Translations under genes and position numbers: made by a program | In this document: positions 44,325-52,903 of the stretch, in pieces | Layout of the letters: each line of letters starts with the position of its first letter | Numbering within the stretch: position 1 is the stretch's first letter | Notes under the pieces: generated by a model | Databases searched by the model: none | Seen by the model: only the letters and a program-made list of their open reading frames with translations | What the model was told of the DNA's origin: nothing | From: Catalinimonas niigatensis | GTDB lineage: Bacteria > Bacteroidota > Bacteroidia > Cytophagales > Cyclobacteriaceae | Reading direction: 5' to 3' | Assembly (NCBI RefSeq): GCF_030506285.1 | Contig: NZ_CP119422.1 | Coordinates: forward strand, 186,001 to 250,000 | Length of the DNA stretch: 64,000 nt

Positions 44325-46226
44325 TTATTTAAGGATCGCTATCGCATAGGGAGAAAGACTGATGCTTTTTTTCGTTTTATTCCAGGGTAAAGCCAGAAAT
44401 GCCTCAACATCTTCGGTAAATTGATGAAAATTACCTTGATCCAGTACTTTAATTTCAAACTGATTTTTCCAACCGCTTACTTCTATCTCCTCTGTTTCGG
44501 GCTGCATATTGGCCAGCATCATCATCTGTCTGCCTTTGGCTGTCCAGGCTAAGCCCTCTACCTGCAAAGGATCACTGCTTCTGGTACGGATTACTTCAAC
44601 CTTTTTATCTTGAAGCAGCCAGTAAAATACCCAGTACATGGGGTAAACTATGCCTTTTTTTACTCTAAATTTTTGCGGTAAAATAGGTTCATTGGCCCCC
44701 TGCATCAACCCTCTTCTTCCTAAAGTTTCAAAGTAAGTTATAGCATTTAAATCGCTATTTGTCAAATATTTAAGACTTCCCAATGTCCAGCCTGCTCCAA
44801 AGAGTGACATCTGACGGGTATCTACCTGAGATGGTAATTGATCAGGATGTGTTTCTGCTTCCGGTCCGGTGGCATTAGGATTGAACCTCATCTTCAAAGT
44901 AACCGGAGAAATGTGGACCGGCAAGCCTTCTGAGAATTGTTTTGCACTGTCAAGGGTGAAGGCTTGTGCCTGCAAGGTTTCCACCAAAGACTGGTTATCA
45001 AACTGATGCACCTGAGGATTAAGCGAGTAGCTCAAAAAATCCAGACCATTCGTAGGCAATCGCTCACGATTAAGTTCTGTAAAAAAACAATCTGTCCCAG
45101 CACCGATAAGCGCTTTAGGTAAAAGTTTGCGAAGAGCAGGCAAGACCTTTTGCAATACTTTCGTTGAAGTGGATTTCTGTACTGTTGAGAAAATCATGAG
45201 TTGTTTGATCGCAGGCCTGTCTTTTTCTATCCAGCTTCCAAATCGCTCTAATTCATCTTCCAGATGATCATCATTAAAGTGTAAAGCCAGTTCCAAAGGC
45301 AGATTCAACTGATGGGCTTCCTGCACCGCTCTCTTCCATGCTTGGGCAGGCTTTTCTTCGCTCAACTTTAAATCTACACGATAATGGCTAAAGCGTATCG
45401 CTTTCAGGAGTTTCAGATCTTCCTCTGTTATTATTGCGATATCTGAGGATTGTCCAATGCCTATGTCTGGTAAAGGATAGCGTTCTTTGCCCAAAGAAAT
45501 CACCAAATGTTTAGCCGCTACATGCTTTTGCGTTTTTGCATTTTCTACTGACAGCCTGACGGACTGATGGATTTTATCTCCTTTTTGCACGCGCACCGGA
45601 AAAGGAAGTCCCAGTGGTGTACTATAGGTTTTGAAGGAGGCATCGGTCCAGTTACGCTGGTCTTCCATTTCAAAAATATCACCTTCAAACTTTAGACTGG
45701 TCTGTATACCCTCCATTTTCCACACAATACCTTTCATATTCATAAAGGGCTGATGCGGACTGATATACCTGGGGAAAACGCCTTTTTCATCTTCGCCTTT
45801 CATATGTTGTACCCTACAAGACAAGCCAGCTACTTGGGGTGGATGAAGGACATTGAAGCCTATCCGGTTTTTGAGAAAAGTACGCATCGCCTCCCCTTGC
45901 ATCTCAAACTGAATATTACCTTCTCTATCTCCCTGAAGATGATAGTGGGCCCGAAAATCAATCTCGCCCTCTTGATAAACACAATCATAATGAATATCAA
46001 AATGATCCTCTTCCTGAACAATTTGTTCATTACTAATCTGTGGAGTAATAGTTGCCCAGTTATGATCGCGCACCGCCGGGTAGATCATACGCAATAATTC
46101 TGTATTTCCTGCCTTGATATAACGCAGATAACCTACTTCATATCGGCAAATGAGTGGCCCTGCTTTTAAAAAAGTAAAACATGGAGGACGATGCTCCGAA
46201 CCTCCATAGTAAATATCTTCTTTCAT
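44325..46226 (-). CDS. apnL: predicted D-apionate lactonase (ApnL-like)
   Basis: The 633-residue protein matches the ApnL architecture and length: an N-terminal beta domain (about 1-235, with the GFNVLHPPQVAGLSC segment), a TIM-barrel-like middle part (about 245-520, SHYRVDLKLSEEKPAQAWKR and GAGTDCFFTELNRERLP) and a C-terminal beta domain. ApnL opens D-apionolactone to D-apionate. The gene closes the operon that also encodes a D-apiose dehydrogenase-like enzyme, ApnO and OiaK homologues and a RuBisCO-like protein, which strongly supports this reading. No signal peptide is present. Unrelated sugar-binding roles cannot be excluded on sequence alone. Confidence 0.78.
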   Translation of the reverse strand: MKEDIYYGGSEHRPPCFTFLKAGPLICRYEVGYLRYIKAGNTELLRMIYPAVRDHNWATITPQISNEQIVQEEDHFDIHYDCVYQEGEIDFRAHYHLQGDREGNIQFEMQGEAMRTFLKNRIGFNVLHPPQVAGLSCRVQHMKGEDEKGVFPRYISPHQPFMNMKGIVWKMEGIQTSLKFEGDIFEMEDQRNWTDASFKTYSTPLGLPFPVRVQKGDKIHQSVRLSVENAKTQKHVAAKHLVISLGKERYPLPDIGIGQSSDIAIITEEDLKLLKAIRFSHYRVDLKLSEEKPAQAWKRAVQEAHQLNLPLELALHFNDDHLEDELERFGSWIEKDRPAIKQLMIFSTVQKSTSTKVLQKVLPALRKLLPKALIGAGTDCFFTELNRERLPTNGLDFLSYSLNPQVHQFDNQSLVETLQAQAFTLDSAKQFSEGLPVHISPVTLKMRFNPNATGPEAETHPDQLPSQVDTRQMSLFGAGWTLGSLKYLTNSDLNAITYFETLGRRGLMQGANEPILPQKFRVKKGIVYPMYWVFYWLLQDKKVEVIRTRSSDPLQVEGLAWTAKGRQMMMLANMQPETEEIEVSGWKNQFEIKVLDQGNFHQFTEDVEAFLALPWNKTKKSISLSPYAIAILK

Positions 46227-46270
46227 TGGGGTTTAGGGGTTGGGTTGCAATAAAACGTACTACCCTAAGG

Positions 46271-47101
46271 CTATGTAATCGCTTTAATCTGTTTCATCAC
46301 ATTGTCCCATTCAAAAATATCTTTCCAGTTTTCTTTGAATATCAGAGGTTTTCCGATCTCAATGGCTTTATAAGCTGCATCCGAAAATTGTCCTCCAGGC
46401 AATTGACCAAAAAGCAAAGCAAGTTCAATATTGACATGCCCGAGAAAAAAGTCGTAAGCTGCTTCTTTAGGCACTCCTTTGGCTACTACCGTATCTACGG
46501 CTTCTTTCATAACGGTAATCACGGCTGCAGCGAAGGTTTCTGAAAGTGCGGGTTCCAGTATCCCCATCTGCTCTATGGTTACCCTATGGGCTTTGGTCAC
46601 GGGAGCGTACATGCTGCTGGCAAGCTTCTTTCCTACTTCATAATCTTCTTCAGGACCTTGTATGAGGGCACAAACAATGGATTGCCGGGCAGCGATGCCT
46701 CCGAAATAATCAAAATGAGCTTTTTCGTTGGGTTCCCAGTTGAATACTGACGGATGAGAAGGGTGAGCAGCAAAATACGTAATATCTTCCCGCTGAGGCA
46801 AATGGCCTGCACAGGGTGCCGCAGGGTCCAGCGTCACCACCATTGCACCCGCTTTTATTTGTGGTACAATTTCCACGGCTACCTTGCGGATGGCCACATC
46901 AGGAATGGCGAGAATAACAATGTCAGCATGAGGTAGTATTTCTTGGGCTTGGGTAACTTCAATGTCTATTTCTTTAAGCCTTTTGATACCCTCAGGACTA
47001 ACCTCCAGATAGTACATATCATATGCTGAGTCGTTACGAAGATTGGCCGTGGTCCGCCATCCCATTTTGCCTCCTGCGCCTATTAAAACTACTTTTTTCA
47101 T
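46271..47101 (-). CDS. apnO: predicted D-apionate oxidoisomerase (ApnO-like)
   Basis: The start at 47101 (MKKVVLIGAGGKMGWRTTAN) gives 276 residues with the NAD-binding motif at the very N-terminus and avoids overlap with the kinase gene. The next features are ADIVILAIPDVAIRKVAVEI, LDPAAPCAGHLPQREDITYF, and AAHPSHPSVFN, followed by a helical C-terminal domain similar to 6-phosphogluconate dehydrogenases (EAAYDFFLGHVNIELALLFG). ApnO oxidises and rearranges D-apionate to 3-oxo-isoapionate. Position between the kinase and the lactonase genes agrees with that role. Proteins of this family are often labelled phosphogluconate dehydrogenase-like. Confidence 0.82.
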   Translation of the reverse strand: MKKVVLIGAGGKMGWRTTANLRNDSAYDMYYLEVSPEGIKRLKEIDIEVTQAQEILPHADIVILAIPDVAIRKVAVEIVPQIKAGAMVVTLDPAAPCAGHLPQREDITYFAAHPSHPSVFNWEPNEKAHFDYFGGIAARQSIVCALIQGPEEDYEVGKKLASSMYAPVTKAHRVTIEQMGILEPALSETFAAAVITVMKEAVDTVVAKGVPKEAAYDFFLGHVNIELALLFGQLPGGQFSDAAYKAIEIGKPLIFKENWKDIFEWDNVMKQIKAIT

Positions 47102-47123
47102 GATGGTATATTTAGGTTGATTT

Positions 47124-48545
47124 TTAAAATGATGTGCTGATATCTTTTCCGTATAAAATAGATTCAAAAAAATTCGCTTTTCCATTCTGACCACCTTTCA
47201 GGCAGATTTCAAGGCCATCAAATTGAGGGTTATGAGAGTGAGCAGTACAAAGGGGCGCACCAGGAGCAATGGGCATCAGCGTTTCCAGTGCATAAATGCC
47301 CAGTGCCCGGGATACATAACCTGAAGTATCGCCTCCAGCCACTACCAGACGTTTTTTACCAGTAATTTCCAACACTTCTTTGACTAGGCGCCCTTGTGTT
47401 CCTGCCAGGATAGCACTGGATGGGATATCCTCTCGTCCACATGCCTTCATCCGCTCCGCAGTCGCCTTGATACTGGGATCATCCGGTCCAAGTGCTGTAT
47501 ACATCACCAGGCTCTTTCCTTCTTCTAAAGCATTAAGCATTAGCGATTTAACTCTTATCACTTCATCTTCTGATTCATTGGGGATGACCAATTTGACAGC
47601 ATCCAGACGGATATCAGCGAAGCCTTTTTGAATGGCCCATTCCAGTTGCGCTTGTGTGGGTGGGGCACAACTCCCACCAACTACAATCAGCTGATCTGAT
47701 TTACCGGGAGAAGGTGGATCTGGCGGTTTTTGCAAATCACCTTTATCCTGCCATGCATGGCAGAGCGCATATTCAATACCCGAAGAGCCTACCAATAACT
47801 GACTGGAATGAAGCCTGTTGTTATAAATTAAACACCCTATATTCTGAAGGTGTTTTTCATCATAAGTATCAAAAAGAACTAAATTTCCTTTTTCCGAAAG
47901 TAAGTTTTCAAATTTTTGTTGACGCTCTTCCTCTCCTAATCCTAAGGAAAAGAGATCCATCAGATACACTTTGCGGGAAGTTTGCCTGGCAAGATGCAGC
48001 CTTAAGTCACTTTCCCCCATGGGGGTGACCGGATGTTTTGACATGGTAGGATGTCGGTCCAGCCTATACGTTGTGTCCTCTACCCGAGCGAATAAATTGC
48101 CGAAGATACAATAGCGGTTGAGCGATGGAGCGCCTATCAGCATAGGAATATAGTCCGAAGGAAAATAGTGATAGGCGATGTCAACTGCATGGCCAATACT
48201 GCCGATACCGGGTGATGAATCAAAGGTAGAACAGACTTTGTAATGGAAAAACTGCGTAGGAATTTTACTGATCCGGGAGAAAATGTAGGGAAGTTCCCGG
48301 TCCATTTCACCTGGGGTTAGGCTACGGCTGATTCCGGCTACTCCAAAGGCCTGCAAATGTGTTTGTTCTCCACTGACCTTATTTTTGAGCTCAAATGATT
48401 CTAATTCTTCAATTGTCGGTGGCTTAAGAAAAAGCGCAGTAGGTATGCCGTTTAGCGCTAGGGCTTCCATCACATCGGAAGAACCGGTAAAGTCGTCTCC
48501 GTAATAGCTCAATAACATTGGCGCTAGATTCGGCTGATTACTCAT
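47124..48545 (-). CDS. oiaK: predicted 3-oxo-isoapionate kinase (DUF1537 four-carbon acid sugar kinase family)
   Basis: A 473-residue cytoplasmic kinase. The substrate-binding N-terminal domain contains YYGDDFTGSSDVMEALALNG and FHYKVCSTFDSSPGIGSIGH. The nucleotide-binding C-terminal domain contains VVGGSCAPPTQAQLEWAI, VVAGGDTSGYVSRALGI and the terminal LEICLKGGQNGKANFFESI. This is the DUF1537 (SBD_N/NBD_C) family, whose members phosphorylate acid sugars such as threonate, erythronate and 3-oxo-isoapionate. The choice of 3-oxo-isoapionate rests on the neighbouring ApnO, ApnL and RuBisCO-like genes. The gene follows the RuBisCO-like gene by 11 bases. Confidence 0.85.
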   Translation of the reverse strand: MSNQPNLAPMLLSYYGDDFTGSSDVMEALALNGIPTALFLKPPTIEELESFELKNKVSGEQTHLQAFGVAGISRSLTPGEMDRELPYIFSRISKIPTQFFHYKVCSTFDSSPGIGSIGHAVDIAYHYFPSDYIPMLIGAPSLNRYCIFGNLFARVEDTTYRLDRHPTMSKHPVTPMGESDLRLHLARQTSRKVYLMDLFSLGLGEEERQQKFENLLSEKGNLVLFDTYDEKHLQNIGCLIYNNRLHSSQLLVGSSGIEYALCHAWQDKGDLQKPPDPPSPGKSDQLIVVGGSCAPPTQAQLEWAIQKGFADIRLDAVKLVIPNESEDEVIRVKSLMLNALEEGKSLVMYTALGPDDPSIKATAERMKACGREDIPSSAILAGTQGRLVKEVLEITGKKRLVVAGGDTSGYVSRALGIYALETLMPIAPGAPLCTAHSHNPQFDGLEICLKGGQNGKANFFESILYGKDISTSF

Positions 48546-48556
48546 ATCTTTTATAC

Positions 48557-49816
48557 TTACTTGCCATACAATGCGATCGCCTGATCAATTTCAGGATGTT
48601 GTGCTTGCAAATTATGAATGGTTTTTCCTTGCACCGCGCCTTCCCAGGCCAATTGGATGCTTCTAACGCCAGCGGCCATACCGCCCGGATGACCGGTAAT
48701 CCCTCCTCCACAAAGATACATCAGATCAGTGCTTTGTATTTGCCGATAGGTATCAAAAGCCTGCTCCGCCCATTGACCCGAAGAAATTACTGGCATCACA
48801 GGATAACCACCACCATCGGGATTCAGGCAGGCCCGAATGGAAGTCAGTACTGACTCGTCTGACTCACAAAATTTGTTACGAATACCATTGGTATGCAGAT
48901 GATCCACTCCCGCCATGCTAAAAATTTTGTGGTAAGCCTTAAAGGCAATGCCGATATCTTCAGAGCGGGAATACAGTCCCCAGCCGTTGCGATGCCCGTG
49001 GATAGGCAATTGAGTATGTTGCGCCAACTTATTGACTCCGCTGATGCCTACCCAATTGAGGCTGATCATCACACAGCTGCCGCCTTTTTGCAGCACATAA
49101 TCATGCCGAAACAGCATGTCATCTACATCTCCGCTGAGGTTGAAGGCAAACATAGGTTTTTTGCCGTTTCGTTGGGCATAGCGGTTGATCACATCCATGA
49201 CAGCATCTACCCGCTCCGTAAAAGGAGAATGAGGTGAGTCACCCATCAGCTCATCGTCTTTGACAAAATCCAGTCCCGCTTCTATCAGGGTATGTACCTG
49301 CTGTGCCGTTTGTTGCGGAGAAAGTCCCACGCTGGGTTTAATGATGGTGCCTATGATCGGACGTTCATAGACATCACAAAGCCTTCGGGTCTCTTTTATG
49401 CCAAACTGTGGTCCGGGATATTTCTCATTAAACGCATCCGGAACCGTGATATCCAGTAATTTAAGCGCAGAGAAAGGAGAAAGCTCAAACAGATTGCCTG
49501 CCACTGTAGCCATCAGGTTGGACAGGTTCAGACCTACATTTTCCAGAGGCCAGGCCAATTCTACATAAGCCCGCTTATAAACAGGATTACTTATCCCTTT
49601 GGGTACTTGGGTACCGGGAAGTGCAGGCACCAAACGCTCTTCTATCTCTTCCATTGATGCTATGCCTGCCCCATGCTTTTCCTTCAGTTCCCGGGTTTCT
49701 CCCGGTGTTTTGACAAAAGTACCCGAAGACTGCTCGCCCGCCATGATCTCAGCCGCTTGCTCAAGGGGATAAGCAGTTTCTATGAGATATTTTGCTTTGA
49801 TAGGTCTGTACGCCAT
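48557..49816 (-). CDS. RuBisCO-like protein (form IV), predicted 3-oxo-isoapionate-4-phosphate transcarboxylase/hydrolase or decarboxylase
   Basis: The 419-residue protein covers the whole RuBisCO large-chain fold. The equivalent of RuBisCO Lys175 is Lys160 in GTIIKPSVGLSP, but the second Lys of the motif is replaced by Ser162. The metal-binding KDDE is at 186-189, so the carbamylated Lys, Asp and Glu are all present. HGHRNGWG and HLHTNGIRNK supply the loops, SSGQW is at 345-349 and CGGGITGHPGGMAAG at 369-383. It is not a CO2-fixing enzyme. In apionate pathways two related enzymes act: OiaT (giving 3-phosphoglycerate and glycolate) and OiaX (a decarboxylase). I cannot separate them by sequence, so no symbol is given. 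Confidence 0.88.
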   Translation of the reverse strand: MAYRPIKAKYLIETAYPLEQAAEIMAGEQSSGTFVKTPGETRELKEKHGAGIASMEEIEERLVPALPGTQVPKGISNPVYKRAYVELAWPLENVGLNLSNLMATVAGNLFELSPFSALKLLDITVPDAFNEKYPGPQFGIKETRRLCDVYERPIIGTIIKPSVGLSPQQTAQQVHTLIEAGLDFVKDDELMGDSPHSPFTERVDAVMDVINRYAQRNGKKPMFAFNLSGDVDDMLFRHDYVLQKGGSCVMISLNWVGISGVNKLAQHTQLPIHGHRNGWGLYSRSEDIGIAFKAYHKIFSMAGVDHLHTNGIRNKFCESDESVLTSIRACLNPDGGGYPVMPVISSGQWAEQAFDTYRQIQSTDLMYLCGGGITGHPGGMAAGVRSIQLAWEGAVQGKTIHNLQAQHPEIDQAIALYGK

Positions 49817-49823
49817 ATGTATT

Positions 49824-50879
49824 TCAAAAGGTTACGGCTTCAATTTTGACCACCTGTCCACTTTCAGCAGAGGCATAACTGGCATAGACCAGTTGCATGG
49901 TGCGGTAATTATCTTCGCCGGTAATCTCTGCTTGCCTGCCTTCCTGCAAGGCTTGCAGAAAATCCCGATTCAGGTCTACCATGCAGGACTGTACCAAAGC
50001 ATAATCCGGGTTAACCCAATGATACATTTCAGGACTTACTTTCCTTTTCTCAATCTCTTTGGGGCTGGTGATGCTCAGTTGAAAATCACAATCCAGTCTC
50101 AATGACCCCTTGCTCCCCTCAATGAGTAGCAGCGTTTCAGGAAAAGCTTCTCTTTCCAATAAAGAAGCGTAGGACATTTCTACAAAGCAATGGGCTCCAC
50201 TTTTCATCTCCATCAGTACGTTGGCTACATCTTCTCCTTTAATTCTTGGATTAACTCTCCTGGTGAGGCAGCGCAGGTTGTCCACTTCTCCCATCAGAAA
50301 GCGGGCGATGTCCAGCACATGCGAGCCGATGTCGGCAAGGATAAATTTATCTAATTCCGCCAGTACAGGCTGGTTGTCATAGACTGGAAAAGCGGAACAG
50401 AAAGTCACTCGGCCTTTGAATACTTCTCCGATTTTTCCTGAATCCAGCACCTCTCTTACCTGTCGGATGGGGGCCTGCCAGCGAAAATTTTCGTGGACAA
50501 AAAGCGACACCCCTGCCTGCTTACACGCTTCTACCATTTCTCTGGCAGTTTTCAGATCAGGACCGAGGGGTTTTTGGCAAATGGCTGAAACACCAAATTT
50601 AGCGGCCATGATGACAAATACTGCATGTGCCTCAACAGTAGTGATGATGTCTACAAAGTCCAGCTTTTCTTTCTCAAAAAGCTCTTGTGCATTCGTATAA
50701 TGACGTGCTGCTCCAAACTTCTCGGCTGTTCTTAATGCTTTTTCTTCGTCCAGATCGCAGACTGCCACCAGTTCTGCCGCTTCCAGTTCCTTCCAGGCCG
50801 CTATCTGATACTGAGCCCAAAAGCCGCATCCGATGACCGCAAATCTGAGTGTTCTATTCATAAGTATATTTTCAATCAC
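49824..50879 (-). CDS. apsD: Gfo/Idh-family sugar dehydrogenase, predicted D-apiose dehydrogenase
   Basis: The 351-residue product has the NAD(P)-binding motif RFAVIGCGFWAQYQIAAWKE and the EKP-like segment AICQKPLGPDLKTAREMVEA with the catalytic Lys. FVHENFRWQAPIRQVREVLD and the ILADIGSHVLDIARFLMG histidine-bearing helix follow. Apiose dehydrogenases of this family convert D-apiose to D-apionolactone. The next enzymes of that route are encoded immediately downstream. The start codon overlaps the stop of the binding-protein gene by four bases (ATGA), which supports this start; a second ATG six codons later is possible. Substrate assignment is by context. Confidence 0.78.
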   Translation of the reverse strand: MIENILMNRTLRFAVIGCGFWAQYQIAAWKELEAAELVAVCDLDEEKALRTAEKFGAARHYTNAQELFEKEKLDFVDIITTVEAHAVFVIMAAKFGVSAICQKPLGPDLKTAREMVEACKQAGVSLFVHENFRWQAPIRQVREVLDSGKIGEVFKGRVTFCSAFPVYDNQPVLAELDKFILADIGSHVLDIARFLMGEVDNLRCLTRRVNPRIKGEDVANVLMEMKSGAHCFVEMSYASLLEREAFPETLLLIEGSKGSLRLDCDFQLSITSPKEIEKRKVSPEMYHWVNPDYALVQSCMVDLNRDFLQALQEGRQAEITGEDNYRTMQLVYASYASAESGQVVKIEAVTF

Positions 50880-51889
50880 ATATTGGTTTTCATAAAAAGA
50901 TGAATATTGTCCCGGGTGATTTCCAGCAAACCGGTATTGACTGAATGAGGAACATTGGTGATTCCGGCTTTTTCATCATTCTGAGACAGCTTATTGGTAT
51001 CATGTACCATGTCAAAAAGAAACTGGGCACCGTACCAGGTGAAGAGTTCGCGCTTCTGCCCGATCAATACATCAATGACACCTTCCTGCACCAGTTTCAA
51101 ATGCTCTGGTTCCCAGTCAACGGTGGTTACTTTTACTTTACCGGCTTTGCCAGCTTCTTTGATGGAAAGGCCAATACCCGGCCCGCTCATAGCATCAAAC
51201 CCGCAGATGCCTGCCAGATCAGGATTTGCACTCAACAGATCAGAAGTAATCCGGGCGGCTTCTTCCACATTGGAACCATCATCATACTTACCTACTACTT
51301 CTATGTCGGGATAGCCTTTCAGTACATCCAGCAAGCCCTGGAAACCCGCTTCCATGCTGTTCATCCCTAAAATACCCATGTAAGCAATCTTGCCTTTGCC
51401 TCCTATGAGTTTTACCATCGCTTCCCCCTGCAACTTTCCGATCTGGTACCAGTCGGTTCCAAGAAATGCATGACGTTTACTAGTGGGAATATCCGAGTCA
51501 TAGACCACCGTAGGAATACCGGCTTCAACAGCTTTGTTGATGGCTCCGGCAATGGCAGGGTCAGTACCGTTGATAAGCAGACCAGTAGGCCGGGTACCAA
51601 TGACCTGCTCAATGGTGGAAATCTGTGCCTGCACATCCCATTCCGATGGGCCGAGGATAGCCGTTTTCACTCCTCTGGATTGTCCCCAGCGTATAAACGC
51701 TGCCTGATCGTGGTTGACGTACATGGGAAAGTTGACCATAGTTGTCACCATCACATATTCTTCATCTGAATTAATTTCTACAGCTTGTGCCTGAAGTTGT
51801 TGCTGTTGTTTGTAGAGTTCCCCTTTGGTAGGGTCACAGCCTACAGCTAAGCATATCAGGAAAACCGATAGGTTGAGATATCTTTTCAT
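50876..51889 (-). CDS. sugar ABC transporter substrate-binding lipoprotein (Rbs/Xyl type), predicted for D-apiose
   Basis: A 337-residue protein with a lipoprotein signal (YLNLSVFLICLAVGC, lipidated Cys at residue 18). It has the two-lobe type I periplasmic-binding fold of the RbsB family: VNFPMYVNHDQAAFIRWGQS, GLLINGTDPAIAGAINKAVE, IPTVVYDSDIPTSKRHAFLG, IAYMGILGMNSMEAGFQGLL and KVTTVDWEPEHLKLVQEGVI. It delivers the sugar to the membrane complex. Its gene overlaps the permease and dehydrogenase genes by four bases each, indicating translational coupling. Anchored binding proteins like this are less common in Bacteroidota. Confidence 0.88.
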   Translation of the reverse strand: MKRYLNLSVFLICLAVGCDPTKGELYKQQQQLQAQAVEINSDEEYVMVTTMVNFPMYVNHDQAAFIRWGQSRGVKTAILGPSEWDVQAQISTIEQVIGTRPTGLLINGTDPAIAGAINKAVEAGIPTVVYDSDIPTSKRHAFLGTDWYQIGKLQGEAMVKLIGGKGKIAYMGILGMNSMEAGFQGLLDVLKGYPDIEVVGKYDDGSNVEEAARITSDLLSANPDLAGICGFDAMSGPGIGLSIKEAGKAGKVKVTTVDWEPEHLKLVQEGVIDVLIGQKRELFTWYGAQFLFDMVHDTNKLSQNDEKAGITNVPHSVNTGLLEITRDNIHLFMKTNM

Positions 51890-52899
51890 ACTTCTACTTT
51901 TGGAGGTTTAATTTCAGTAGCTTTCTGCACATAAGCCCTCGGTGTAGTTCCTGCTCTTTTCTGGGCAAGCACATCCACTGCAACTGCAAGGATCAGGATG
52001 ATGCCTAAAACAATTTCCTGCCAGTAACCGGAGACCCTGGCCAGGATCATGATATTACTCACCAGCCCCATAAAAATTGTTCCCAGCAAAGCTCCGATGA
52101 TTTTTCCTTGTCCACCCAATAAGCTTGCTCCTCCAAGAATGACCGCTGTTATTACCCGCAATTCCATGCCTCGCCCAGAAGTTGCCAGAGCAGCGCCCAA
52201 ACGGGAAGCCAGCAGTATTCCCGCGATACCCGCCAGCACTGAGGTGAGCACAAAGCCAATGATCTTTACCTGATCTACCCGGATACCGGAAAGCTTGGCG
52301 GCTTTCTCATTGCCACCGATATAGTAATACTGTCGGAAGAAAACCGTCCTTGAAACCAGAACGCTGAAAATAATGACAATGAAGACCATGAACCAGACGG
52401 GCGATTGCACACCCAGAATTTTTGTCTGACCGATGGCATTGAAAGCTTCAGGTAAATTTTGTAAGCCCGCACCAGCCACCATAAGTGCTAATCCCCGGAC
52501 AATGCCCATCATGGCCAGCGTTTGAATCAGCGGATTTATACCTACTTTCGCCACAAAAAAACCGTTGGTCAGACCGATGAACGCCGCAAACCCTAATCCT
52601 ACTAAAATGGCAACCGGTACATACATGCCATACCAGTACATAAAATAAGCGGTAATACTACCAGCGAAAGCAACCACTGAGCCTACCGAAAGGTCAAACA
52701 TACCGGAGATCAGCAGCAGCATCATGCCTACCGCTACGATCGATTCTATGGATAGATTAAGCAGTACCAACGAAATATTGTCAAAAGTGGGAAATTTATC
52801 GGGCCAGATAAAGGCACAGACGATGAACATGAGGGCGATTGTCACCGAAAGGGTAAATACCCGGTCTTGCAGCAGTTGAGTGAGTTTATCTTTCTTCAT
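51886..52899 (-). CDS. sugar ABC transporter permease (RbsC type)
   Basis: The start at 52899 (MKKDKLTQLLQDRVFTLSVT) leaves four bases after the ATPase stop and gives about 337 residues. There are eight to ten membrane segments. The branched-chain amino acid/sugar permease (BPD_transp_2) signature includes SVGSVVAFAGSITAYFMYWY, NGFFVAKVGINPLIQTLAMM, and VFFRQYYYIGGNEKAAKLSG, followed by the EAA-like loop and GRGMELRVITAVILGGASLL. It forms the membrane channel of the importer together with the neighbouring ATPase and binding protein. Confidence 0.9.
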   Translation of the reverse strand: MKKDKLTQLLQDRVFTLSVTIALMFIVCAFIWPDKFPTFDNISLVLLNLSIESIVAVGMMLLLISGMFDLSVGSVVAFAGSITAYFMYWYGMYVPVAILVGLGFAAFIGLTNGFFVAKVGINPLIQTLAMMGIVRGLALMVAGAGLQNLPEAFNAIGQTKILGVQSPVWFMVFIVIIFSVLVSRTVFFRQYYYIGGNEKAAKLSGIRVDQVKIIGFVLTSVLAGIAGILLASRLGAALATSGRGMELRVITAVILGGASLLGGQGKIIGALLGTIFMGLVSNIMILARVSGYWQEIVLGIILILAVAVDVLAQKRAGTTPRAYVQKATEIKPPKVEV

Positions 52900-52903
52900 A
52901 AGC

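Noticed and set aside
46271-47101. 6-phosphogluconate dehydrogenase of the pentose phosphate route
   Set aside because: Only about 276 residues, short C-terminal domain, HPSHP motif and operon context fit ApnO rather than the 470-residue Gnd type.
48557-49816. A CO2-fixing RuBisCO
   Set aside because: The second Lys of the catalytic IKPK motif is missing, there is no small subunit or phosphoribulokinase gene nearby, and the context is acid-sugar catabolism.
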